Source: Diaphorobacter aerolatus
GTDB taxonomy: Bacteria; Pseudomonadota; Gammaproteobacteria; Burkholderiales; Burkholderiaceae_C
Direction of reading: 5' to 3'
Assembly (NCBI RefSeq): GCF_014489535.1
Contig: NZ_CP060783.1
Coordinates: forward strand, 930,001-994,000
Length of the DNA: 64,000 nucleotides
This document shows, piece by piece, positions 19,332 to 26,892 of the stretch (positions are counted from its first letter, which is position 1; each line of letters starts with the position of its first letter). The notes beneath the pieces were generated by a model that was not told the DNA's origin, made no database searches, and saw only the letters and a program-made list of their open reading frames with translations. The position numbers and the translations under genes are program-made.

Positions 19332-19400
19332 TCCCGCACATGCCGGTTCTGGAGTGGCATCGTGTGGGGCAAGAGCCTCGCTACACGCAGAGGATCCCTG

Positions 19401-19473
19401 GCTCTTCTTCCGCCGGAATGACCCGGTTCAAGTTCTCGGGTGTGGATCTCAGCACTGGCGTGCACCCCGGAGC
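19401..19473 (-). ncRNA. TPP riboswitch (THI element) aptamer
   Basis: Read on the minus strand, the segment begins GCTCCGGGGTGC, contains the invariant GCTGAGAT, then ACCCGAGAACTTGAACCGGG (the P4/P5 region normally ending in GAACCTGA-like sequence), then GTCATTCCGGCGGAAG, and closes with GAGC pairing to the opening GCTC. These are the hallmarks of thiamine-pyrophosphate riboswitches. It lies 112 bases upstream of the first ATG. TPP binding would be expected to repress the six-gene operon. Confidence 0.93.
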
Positions 19474-19908
19474 GAAGGCCATCTTACCGCATGGGGGCTT
19501 TGAGGGCCGTTTGCAGAGTTTGCTTGATATAGGCGGTTTTTTTATCTATCGCATTTTTTCGAATTGTCAAGTTACTCAAAAGCTTCCTACGGAGGATAAA
19601 TGCGTATTGCGGCTTCCTAGTTCGAGCACGACAGTGCTAATACCAAAATCAAAGACCGTTACATGATCTGTATCAAACAAGTATGAAAAATAGGCTCACC
19701 GCCTTCCGAATGTGCCCGGATGCCTGAAAATTCATTGTTTTCATTTATTGATACATATGTATCGATAAATGACAATTAATGAACATACTTAACAATTACG
19801 ATGCTGATGCCATAGTCTTTGCGATTAACATTGGCTATCAAAATGTTTACATATTGTTTTGTTTGTTGCGGCTAGATAGTCGCATTCGCAGCCATTAATG
19901 CGCTGAAT
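19474..19908. promoter_or_regulatory. AT-rich divergent intergenic region with a long palindrome
   Basis: These 435 bp separate the riboswitch operon (minus) from the GTPase cluster (plus) and are far more AT-rich than the flanks. At 19741-19772 lies a 32-bp palindrome centred on CATATG with a single mismatched pair. It has no T tract or GC-rich stem, so it looks like an operator, not a terminator. It is about 140 bp upstream of the first gene of the plus-strand cluster. I see no gene here. Confidence 0.55.
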
Positions 19909-20382
19909 ATGGACGAAATCAGCGGCGATCCGTTCGATTTGTTCCAGTTATTCGTAGAAGCGGGGTGTATGACAACTGTATGGATTTCCGGGAGCAACGA
20001 CGATTTCTTGCAGTCGCGCAAGGACGCTCTTCGATACGGGGTGCTCAAACTGATTGCCTGGCCTGATCTCGCCCGAGTACCGGAAGAGCGCCAGGCGCTG
20101 GTTGCGCGTATCTGCGCGCTCCTGAGCCGCAAGCCGTCGGCCAGCAAACTTATTCCACTGATTCTGTCGACTCCCGAAGATGAAGTCTTCGAAAGCATTG
20201 CACCGCTCATGCGCATGGGTTGCGTGACGGTTGCCACCTCGTTTTTGTCGGAGCCGGGCACTGTCGCAGCACAGCACGCGCCAGCGGTGGAGGCCATCTC
20301 GTCGCAGGCGCAAACGGCAAATGCCACGCAGTACGCACGCCGCTCTCTCGTGTCCAAACTCTGGGCACGGCTCACGGCCTGA
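19909..20382 (+). CDS. Hypothetical protein, first gene of the GTPase/LC7 cluster
   Basis: I do not recognise this 157-residue protein. It begins MDEISGDPFDLFQLFVEAGC and continues with a mainly helical pattern (VPEERQALVARICALLSRKPSASKLIPLILSTPEDEVFESIAPL). No membrane segment is evident. The C-terminal 40 residues are low-complexity (EAISSQAQTANATQYARR). It lies 34 bp upstream of the GTPase gene and is probably co-transcribed with it. A role as an effector or regulator of the GTPase is possible but not shown by any motif. Confidence 0.6.
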   Translation: MDEISGDPFDLFQLFVEAGCMTTVWISGSNDDFLQSRKDALRYGVLKLIAWPDLARVPEERQALVARICALLSRKPSASKLIPLILSTPEDEVFESIAPLMRMGCVTVATSFLSEPGTVAAQHAPAVEAISSQAQTANATQYARRSLVSKLWARLTA

Positions 20383-20416
20383 CCCGACTCTCGCAACGGC
20401 AACAAAGGTAGTTTCC

Positions 20417-20998
20417 ATGGAATGGAGTGTCATGTTCATGGGCCCGGTGGGCTCAGGCAAAACCACGGCAGTGCGGACGATTTCGGATATCGAGGTGGTC
20501 TCCACGGATGCACGCGCGACCGATGACGTGCTCACGATGAAATCGCACACCACGGTCGCGATGGACGTGGGCGTTCTGGCGCTCGGCGACAAGGATAAGC
20601 TGCGCATTTACGGCACGCCCGGACAGGATCGTTTCGATTTCATGTGGGACATCCTGCTGAATCAGTCCAAGGGCGTGTTGCTGGTGGTGAACCATGCGGC
20701 CGATGATGCGGTGGCGCAGCTCGATCACTACTACCGCGATCTGGCGGCACGCCAGGGCGAACGCAACCTTCCCATAGTGGTCTGCGTCTCGCATATGGAT
20801 GCGAAGCCTGATGTACCGCTGGACATCTATCACCGCTACTTCCGCGAGACCGTAGGTCTCGATGCGGAGAACGTGCCACCGATTCTGTCGATGGACGCAC
20901 GCGACAAGTCTCAGGTGCGCGCGGCGCTCGTGGCCATGACGGCCTTGCTGGAGATGGTCGAACGCTTTCCGAAACCCATGCCGATCAAGCGCGCGTAA
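20417..20998 (+). CDS. Small Ras/MglA-like GTPase
   Basis: The 193-residue protein starts at the ATG at 20417, since the frame upstream overlaps the previous gene. It has a P-loop GPVGSGKTT at residues 9-17, the switch-II motif YGTPGQDRF, and a G4-like VCVSHMDAKP in place of the usual NKxD or TKxD. This arrangement matches the small bacterial GTPases that pair with roadblock/LC7 proteins (MglA with MglB; CvnD with CvnB in actinobacteria). Several LC7-like genes follow within 5 kb. The expected role is a nucleotide-controlled switch. Confidence 0.85.
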   Translation: MEWSVMFMGPVGSGKTTAVRTISDIEVVSTDARATDDVLTMKSHTTVAMDVGVLALGDKDKLRIYGTPGQDRFDFMWDILLNQSKGVLLVVNHAADDAVAQLDHYYRDLAARQGERNLPIVVCVSHMDAKPDVPLDIYHRYFRETVGLDAENVPPILSMDARDKSQVRAALVAMTALLEMVERFPKPMPIKRA

Positions 20999-21005
20999 TC
21001 ACAAA

Positions 21006-21897
21006 ATGACAAGCGTCGCATCGGCTCATCAACTGTCTTTGTCGATTGGCGACAAACACATCTTCAGGGATCTGTCGCTGCGGATTCCCAAGTCCGGCTG
21101 CACTGTGTTGATGGGCCCCTCAGGCACCGGAAAATCGACACTGCTCAGAATGCTCTGCGGTCAGATGCAGCGGCATCCGCTGCTCAGGACTTCGGGCAGC
21201 TTGGACGCGGCGGGGCTCCACTCCGTCGGCTCTGCGTTGGGTGTGCCGCCAAGCCTGGTTTCGCAGAAGGCCGAGCTTTTGATGTCCAGCGTTTGGGAAT
21301 CCCTAGTGGGGGAGTGGCCCAGACGCGGTCAGCTTTCGCAACTTCAACAACGCCAGGAACTGGCCGAACTGCTGACCGCGTGGGGTCAGCAAGACCTGAT
21401 CGAGCGCTACGGAGACACCGTAGTATCGGTCTCGAGCTCGCAAAAAAAAACGCGTGGCAATTGTGCGCAAGGCGTTGAGCGGTGCGCCGCTGTTGCTGAT
21501 CGATGAGCCAACCTCCGGCATGCCGGAGGCCACCGCGCAGGAGATCATCGATCTGATCCGGACACTGTCCGGGACGGTACCTGTGCTGGTGGTGACGCAT
21601 AACCAGCGACACGCGCGCGCCATGGCGAAAGAGGTGATTCTTTTGGCGAGTGGCATGGTGCAGGAACAGACTCCTGCCGCCCGTTTTTTTGAAGCGCCGC
21701 AAAGTGAATCGGGCAGGCAGTTTCTGCTGACCGGCTCATGTCCCGAAGTGCCGCTGTGGCCAACGCGCATGTGGTGGAGGACATCGATTTCCCGACTGCA
21801 CCGCAAGCGGCAGAACCGGGCTCCGTACCGGTGGCGGAAAATCTGCCGACGCCGCTGGCGTCACCCTCTCACGCAGCACTCATTTTTGGAGCGGTAA
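21006..21897 (+). CDS. Orphan ABC-type ATPase with degenerate signature, frame change at an A9 tract
   Basis: The protein has Walker A VLMGPSGTGKST, Walker B PLLLIDEPTSGM and an H-loop VVTHNQRH, but the signature reads SSSQKKR in place of LSGGQ. No permease gene is nearby, so transport is unlikely without a distant partner. The two halves are in different frames, joined at nine consecutive A residues (21442-21450). Eight As, or slippage, would connect SSSQ to KKRVAIVRKALSG. The C-terminus after LLTGSCPEV is Trp/Arg-rich and improbable as protein, so the true end may be earlier or there is another error. The stop overlaps ATG as TAATG at 21895-21899. Confidence 0.7.
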
Positions 21898-22469
21898 TGC
21901 CGCCGCGTCGGCCCACTCGCTCATTGACCAGTGCGCGCGCACGCGGCCCAAGGGGCTTCACCTGGATCGACGATGATCGCCTCGCCGGAACACCCTACCC
22001 CGGAATTCTCGCCGACGTAAGCCACGACCTGATGGCGCTGCGCGATGCAGGAATCACGCATTTGATTTCGCTGACCGAACAGCCTTTTCCCGCCACGGTG
22101 GCCGCGTCATTTGGCATCGGCTGCTCCGCCCTGCCGATGGCAGACATGGGCGTGCCGAGCCTGAGCGCTGGTGTTGCACTGTGCAGTCACATGGATGCGT
22201 TGCTGGCAGCCGAAAACGTGATTGCCGTGCATTGCCGCGCAGGACTCGGACGCACTGGCACCGTGCTTGCGATGTACCTGATTTGGCAACAGCTTGGACG
22301 TCAAGCCGCGCCGCGCGTCATCGCTTCAATTCGTTCACGCAACACGGGAATGATCCAGTCGATCGTTCAGGAGCGCTTTCTGGAAGATTTCCTCGCGCAT
22401 TGCCGTGAAAACGCGTTGTTTGATAAGCCTCTCCCTGATTCTCACTCACCCATCCACCCCACCAACTGA
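21738..22469 (+). CDS. Dual-specificity/tyrosine-type protein phosphatase
   Basis: The catalytic P-loop IAVHCRAGLGRTGTVLAMYL matches HCxxGxxRTG of cysteine-dependent phosphatases. An Asp-containing loop upstream (LPMADMGVPSLS) is a candidate general acid. The core begins near FTWIDDDRLAGTPYPG. The start is uncertain. 21738 gives a 243-residue protein with a proline-rich N-terminus that looks like real coding sequence. 21897 gives 190 residues and overlaps the ATPase stop as TAATG. Placement among GTPase and LC7 genes suggests that it removes phosphate within the same signalling pathway. That is an inference from context. Confidence 0.8.
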   Translation: MSRSAAVANAHVVEDIDFPTAPQAAEPGSVPVAENLPTPLASPSHAALIFGAVMPPRRPTRSLTSARARGPRGFTWIDDDRLAGTPYPGILADVSHDLMALRDAGITHLISLTEQPFPATVAASFGIGCSALPMADMGVPSLSAGVALCSHMDALLAAENVIAVHCRAGLGRTGTVLAMYLIWQQLGRQAAPRVIASIRSRNTGMIQSIVQERFLEDFLAHCRENALFDKPLPDSHSPIHPTN

Positions 22470-22483
22470 AAAAGGAAACCACC

Positions 22484-22888
22484 ATGAACATCGATGCAGT
22501 CGTCCAGAAGGCCGTCACTTCCGTCCCCGAATGCGTTGCCGCTGGCTTCGTCGATCTGTCCTCCGGCATGGTCTTGAGCATCAAGACCGTCGACTCGCAT
22601 CCCCAGGAAGTGTTCGAACTGCTCGCTGCCGCGACTGCCGATCTGTTCCAGGGCCCGAATGTGCAGTCCATCGAGAACGTGTTCCGCAAGGCGCGAGGCT
22701 TGCCCGAGAACTCTGATCACCACTATTTCCAGGAAATCATCGTGAACAGCGACAACCTGATTCACGTATTCCTGCGCAGCAAGCGACAGATGCAGGTGGC
22801 CTGCTTCGTGTGCCGCAAGGGCGCGAATCTGGGCATGGTGCTCACGCGCGCCCGCATGGCGCTGCCCGAGATCGAAGCCGCGCTGTAA
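22484..22888 (+). CDS. Roadblock/LC7-like protein (1)
   Basis: The 134-residue protein MNIDAVVQKAVTSVPECVAAGFVDLSSGMVL has the roadblock/LC7 layout: an N-terminal helix, a hydrophobic strand ending in a DLSSG turn, then a long helix and strands. LC7 proteins in bacteria bind small GTPases and can accelerate GTP hydrolysis. A strong ribosome site (aaaggaaa) precedes the ATG. It lies 14 bp after the phosphatase gene. Confidence 0.7.
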   Translation: MNIDAVVQKAVTSVPECVAAGFVDLSSGMVLSIKTVDSHPQEVFELLAAATADLFQGPNVQSIENVFRKARGLPENSDHHYFQEIIVNSDNLIHVFLRSKRQMQVACFVCRKGANLGMVLTRARMALPEIEAAL

Positions 22889-22960
22889 GCGAGCGTTCCC
22901 CGTAGGCCCGCCGTCCAAGTGACGGTCGGGCTGCCGATCCAGACCAACCAGACACCACCC

Positions 22961-23439
22961 ATGCCGACAGCCTATAGCACCTCATCTTCATTTTCCTCGC
23001 GCGAGCCCGCCGAAGGCGGTGGTGATGTCGCGCGTGGCGCGCGGCGTCTGTTGCGCGCCTTTGCGGCGTCCTCGCCGCACATCGAAGCTTGCGCGGCGAT
23101 CTCGACCGACGGATTCATCATCGCCTCGGTGCTGACCCAGAAATGGATGAAGACCGCTTCGGTGCCATGTGCGCATCGCTGCTGGCCCTGTCCGCACGCG
23201 CTGCAAGCGAGGCACAACGGGGCGATTTGCGCCAGATCATTCTCGACGGCACGCTAGGTCCGATGCTGCTCACGCGCGCGGGCGGGTTGGGCGCGCTCGC
23301 GGTCGCGACGAGTCCGCAGGCCAACCTTGGCAAGGTGATGCTGGACACGCGCCGCACCGCACACGATCTGTCGCAACTGGTTGCGGCCCCACGAATCCAA
23401 CCGGCAACTGAGGGATCGGCGCATGTCCTACACGATTGA
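22961..23439 (+). CDS. Roadblock/LC7-like protein (2), MglB-like, apparent frameshift
   Basis: After correction the protein has 159 residues. It has a disordered serine/glycine-rich start followed by a roadblock core: IEACAAISTDGFIIASVL, then FGAMCASLLALSARAASEAQRG, then LRQIILDGTLGPMLLTRAG and LGALAVATSPQANLGKVML. This matches MglB/CvnB-type proteins better than the neighbouring LC7 gene does. One C missing from the run at 23136-23138 joins the halves as SVLTPEMDEDRFGAMC. The 3' end overlaps the next gene by 17 bases. Confidence 0.78.
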
Positions 23440-24544
23440 ATACGAAGGCCACGTCGTTGAATCTCGCGATGACGAAACCGTGCTCGACACCCTGCTCAGA
23501 TCGGGCGTGGATATCGCTTTTTCCTGCAAGGGCGGCTCCTGCCATACGTGTCTGATGCAGTGCCAAACGGGCTCGACAACCGAGCCATCGCGCAGGTCGT
23601 TGCCCGAGTATCTGCAGCGTCTTCGCTACTTTCTGCCGTGCCGCTGCATACCGCAAAGCGCGATGAAACTGCGCCGCCCGCAGCCCGGCGATCTGGTCAC
23701 CAACTGCATGCTGTGCGAATCTATCCTGCTAGACGATGGCCGCGTAAGCCTGCTGATCGAGCCGATGCGCACGCTCAACTACCGCCAAGGCCAGCGACTT
23801 CAGATCGTCACGGGGCAAGCGCAGGAGCCCGCGGCCCAGATCACATCCAACTCTGATCGTGACGTCATCATGGCCGTCGTGCTCGCTGCCGCCGAAGCAG
23901 CGAAACTTCCGGAAAGTTTGCAACCCGGCGCTGAATTCGGCATCGAGCTTCAGGTGCGTGGGCCGTTCGATGAACGCCCGCCCGAAGAACTGCCTTACCC
24001 CGAACCCGACCCCGGACTCTGGGAGTTGCTCGACGGCGGTGTGACGGCACGCCGCGTGCTCGAAGCCTTCTACGTCAAGGTTTACGCCGATCCCGTGCTG
24101 GCCCCGTTCTTCCAGGGCGTGACCAAGAGTCGCGCCATCGACAAGCAGTTTTCGTTCATGAAGCAGTGCATTACGGGCGAGAAGATCTACATGGGTGATC
24201 GCCCTCGCAATGCTCACCACTGGATGATCATCACGCACGAGGTGTTCGACCGGCGTCAGGCGCTCATGCAGGAAACCTGGCGTGAGCATGGCGTGGCAGA
24301 TGAGGTCATCGCGCGCTGGGTGTCCATCGAGGAGTATTTCCGCCCCGACATAGTCAAGACCTACGGCTGGCCGCGTCAGGTCGGCGACCAGTTGATCCAC
24401 AACGACGGCTTCTCTCGCGAGATGCTTGGCGAGTCGACGCTATGCGACCACTGTCAACAGGAGGTACTCGCGGGTGAGACGGTGCTGATGCATCGGCGTC
24501 TGGGCACAATCAGTTGTAAGCATTGCGCAAGCAGCGCAGCGTAG
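23423..24544 (+). CDS. Ferredoxin - truncated globin - zinc-ribbon fusion
   Basis: This 373-residue protein has three parts. Residues 1-95 are a plant-type 2Fe-2S ferredoxin with C35-x4-C40-x2-C43 and C73. A middle linker contains another Cys pair (NCMLCES). Residues about 215-330 are a truncated haemoglobin: FYVKVYADPVLAPFFQGV, then NAHHWMIITHEVFDRR carrying the probable proximal His, and WVSIEEYFRPDIVKTYG. The C-terminus has CDHC and CKHC, a likely zinc site. The start at 23423 follows a good ribosome site. Embedded among LC7 and GTPase genes, it may sense O2, NO or redox state for that system; this is an inference. Confidence 0.85.
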   Translation: MSYTIEYEGHVVESRDDETVLDTLLRSGVDIAFSCKGGSCHTCLMQCQTGSTTEPSRRSLPEYLQRLRYFLPCRCIPQSAMKLRRPQPGDLVTNCMLCESILLDDGRVSLLIEPMRTLNYRQGQRLQIVTGQAQEPAAQITSNSDRDVIMAVVLAAAEAAKLPESLQPGAEFGIELQVRGPFDERPPEELPYPEPDPGLWELLDGGVTARRVLEAFYVKVYADPVLAPFFQGVTKSRAIDKQFSFMKQCITGEKIYMGDRPRNAHHWMIITHEVFDRRQALMQETWREHGVADEVIARWVSIEEYFRPDIVKTYGWPRQVGDQLIHNDGFSREMLGESTLCDHCQQEVLAGETVLMHRRLGTISCKHCASSAA

Positions 24545-24571
24545 GCGCTCAACGTTCTACGAGCAGACACC

Positions 24572-25122
24572 ATGAACACGCACACCGCATCCGCTGCCAC
24601 AGCGCCCTTGCACGCTTTGTGTGTCCGACGCCCGCAGGCATATTTCGCTGGCTTGGCGATCACGCGCCATCGTACGAGCGACGACTGTTCGAGCTGCTAG
24701 TAACCAATGGACGCAAAAGCGAACTACGCATCGGAGAGTTCGCCGCACGTCTCGGCGAACCCACGCGCGCACTCGCAAGCGCACTGTTTGCCTTGCAGCG
24801 CAGTGCTAGCATCGTGGTAACCGAAGGCGTTTCCGGCAGCATGTCCGCCAATGACTGGGGCGGCGATGGCATGGCGGGACTTACCGACATACTGGTGAGC
24901 GCCATGCACCCGGGCCAGCGCATGCTGCTGTCCACCAGCGATGGCTTTGCGCTTGCATTTGCGGGCTGCGGCGCATACGAAGCGGAAGTATGGGCCGTGC
25001 GTCAAGCACTTGCCCTGCCTGATCGGTCGGCGCATGAAGCTGCCGCAGCGCCGAGGGATCCCGCGACTGCGCCACTTTGCATGGGCGGCGCCAGTTTCGT
25101 ACTGAGCAGCTCACAGCCCTGA
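24572..25122 (+). CDS. Hypothetical protein, possible winged-helix plus LC7-like domain, apparent frameshift
   Basis: The chosen start MNTHTASAATAPLHALC at 24572 follows a short gap after the globin gene. The frame breaks near PQAYF, and one T missing from 24643-24645 would join it to RWLGDHAPSYERRLFELLVTN. The middle (KSELRIGEFAARLGEPTRALASALFALQRSASIVV) reads like a winged helix-turn-helix. The last part (GQRMLLSTSDGFALAFAGCGAYEAEVWA) resembles a roadblock strand-turn-strand. A winged-helix partner between LC7 and GTPase genes recalls the DUF742 component (CvnC) of conservons. The similarity is structural guesswork. Confidence 0.55.
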
Positions 25123-25221
25123 ATCATGCGAATAAGGCCTGGCTTGCGCTTGCATGCCGCGTGCTCAACGCGTACCACCTGCCAACAAGATCAACGAACG
25201 CTCAACCAGGATAGGAACATC

Positions 25222-25533
25222 ATGCAAACGCCCATAGCGATTTCCGAGGTCTTGGATCTGTACCAATGCAACTGCGCCGGTTTGTACGGCGCGGTGGTTG
25301 CAACGCAGGACGGATTGGTTCTCGGTGCTACCACGAGCTTCGGCGGCGACACGCCTGCAGCGACCGCAGCGAGCCTCTGGCTGCATCTGCAGGAAGACCT
25401 GTCGATGATCCAGACCGTCGCGGTGTCGGAGGCACTTTTGTGGGTCGATCATGGAGTCTGGTATCTGGGTCGGCTCGAAAACCGGCATCTGCTTTTGGCC
25501 TACACGAAGTCCCCGACAGGGCTGGCGCATTGA
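25222..25533 (+). CDS. Roadblock/LC7-like protein (3)
   Basis: This small protein (103 residues, start at 25222 after the ribosome site aggatagga) reads ISEVLDLYQCNCAGLYGAVVATQDGLVLGATTSF, a typical roadblock strand with a DGL turn. Helices and strands follow (ALLWVDHGVWYLGRLENRHLLLAY). It is the last gene of the plus-strand cluster. It converges on the PPTase gene of the aryl-polyene cluster, with 74 bp between the stops. Confidence 0.65.
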   Translation: MQTPIAISEVLDLYQCNCAGLYGAVVATQDGLVLGATTSFGGDTPAATAASLWLHLQEDLSMIQTVAVSEALLWVDHGVWYLGRLENRHLLLAYTKSPTGLAH

Positions 25534-25607
25534 GAATCGCCGGACAGGTCGCGGCGCAGCAACTGGCGCGCATCGTCTCCGCGATCTGAAGGCGTGGCGC
25601 GCACTCG

Positions 25608-26366
25608 TCACGCCATCGCGTAGCCGAAGGAACCCGCGCAGAGCCACCGCAGTTGCGCATCGTCCTGCAACTCGCAGCGCATGTCCGGAATCTGCGAGCA
25701 GACCGAGAGCAGCGCCGCATGTCCCTCGGGCGTTCTGGTGGTCCAGCACCGGGCATGCTCCGCGAGTGCACGGGGAAGCGGAATCGCATCGCCCTGCACG
25801 CAGGCCAATCGCGGCAGCAGTGCAAGGTCCACGCCGGTTTGTGCGCGTTTGAACCAGGCCTCCTTCAGGCTCCACCATTGCATGAAACGCCGATGACGTT
25901 GCTCGTCATCGGCGATGGTGCTCAACTCGGCGCGTTCATGGTCGGTGCACGCAAGCGCCGCGCGTTCATGCCACGTGCTGCGCGGCTGGCGCGCGAGTAT
26001 CTCGATATCGATACCCACCGGTTGCGACGACACCGCGCAGGCGATGTAGCCGTTGCTATGGGACAGCGAAAGATGCAGAAGGTGCGAAAGCGGATGACGC
26101 GTATCGAGGCGGGGGCCGCGCCCGTGCGGCGCCTCGAGCGGAAATTGACCGATCTGCCGAACGTCGCGAGCCAGCAGCCAGCGTAGCGCATAACGGCACG
26201 CGATGAACTCCTCGCGCCGCGCTGGCACGCTCAATTGTGCCAGGCGCTGGTTTTCCGACGCGGTCAACCAGCGCTCGAACGAAGCGCTCATGGCGGCGCT
26301 CCACATGGCCGACCGCGTCGCCACCAACAGCCGCACGACTGTGGGCGGCGCGGCCTCTCCGATCAC
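25608..26366 (-). CDS. 4'-phosphopantetheinyl transferase (Sfp type)
   Basis: The 252-residue enzyme activates acyl carrier proteins by attaching the phosphopantetheine arm from CoA. The magnesium-binding motif VGIDIE and the downstream WWSLKEAWFKR are intact, and an N-terminal RYALRWLLARDV matches Sfp-type enzymes. I chose the GTG at 26366, which overlaps the preceding gene's stop as GTGA and starts MIGEAAPPTVVRLLVATRS. Placement at the end of the aryl-polyene operon implies that it loads the two ACPs encoded there. Confidence 0.9.
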   Translation of the reverse strand: MIGEAAPPTVVRLLVATRSAMWSAAMSASFERWLTASENQRLAQLSVPARREEFIACRYALRWLLARDVRQIGQFPLEAPHGRGPRLDTRHPLSHLLHLSLSHSNGYIACAVSSQPVGIDIEILARQPRSTWHERAALACTDHERAELSTIADDEQRHRRFMQWWSLKEAWFKRAQTGVDLALLPRLACVQGDAIPLPRALAEHARCWTTRTPEGHAALLSVCSQIPDMRCELQDDAQLRWLCAGSFGYAMA

Positions 26367-26803
26367 TTGGTCTTGGCGTAAGTGCCCTTGAGTGCAACGC
26401 CCGCCATGATGTTGCCGGCATGGCATTCGAAATTGACCGGGTCCTTCACGGCATTGCGCTTGTAGAAGCTGTGCAGGTCGATCACCGCGTTGGCGCCCTT
26501 CTGCTTGGCCGATTCCTGGAAGGCCATCAGCGCGGAAAGTGCCGCCCATTTGCAGGCAGTCGGATCGTCCTTGCCGACACCGCTGGTCTTCTTATTGGAG
26601 ATGTCTTCACCGAGCTTTGCGCTCACCGCCGGTGTATTGGCGCCGGACATGTAGAACTTCACGCTGCCGTCGAGCTTGCCGTCGGCCATGCCCATCTGGA
26701 TGGCGTCCTCGATCGGCACCATGAGCGCATCGTCGCGTGCGTGAACGGCAGTCACAGTGCCCAGCGCCAGCAGCGCGACGATTGCAGTCTTCTTGAGGAT
26801 CAT
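26363..26803 (-). CDS. Small secreted protein of the aryl-polyene cluster
   Basis: The start at 26803 gives a clean signal peptide (MILKKTAIVALLALGTVTAVHA). The mature protein of about 125 residues contains DALMVPIEDAIQM, FYMSGANTPAV and a conserved-looking QKGANAVIDLHSFYKRN followed by NFECHAGNIMAGVALKGTY. Relatives are often labelled excinuclease ABC subunit A in databases, which cannot be right for a small exported protein. It commonly accompanies aryl-polyene genes. Function unknown. Two Cys (ACKWAA, FECHAG) could form a disulfide. Confidence 0.7.
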   Translation of the reverse strand: MILKKTAIVALLALGTVTAVHARDDALMVPIEDAIQMGMADGKLDGSVKFYMSGANTPAVSAKLGEDISNKKTSGVGKDDPTACKWAALSALMAFQESAKQKGANAVIDLHSFYKRNAVKDPVNFECHAGNIMAGVALKGTYAKTK

Positions 26804-26892
26804 TGGTTTTCTCCTGAGTTTTGGGTCTCCGACCCGTGGGTGAACGAACGAACGTTGGCAAGCGGATTGCCAGCCGTTCCCGATTTCCAGCA

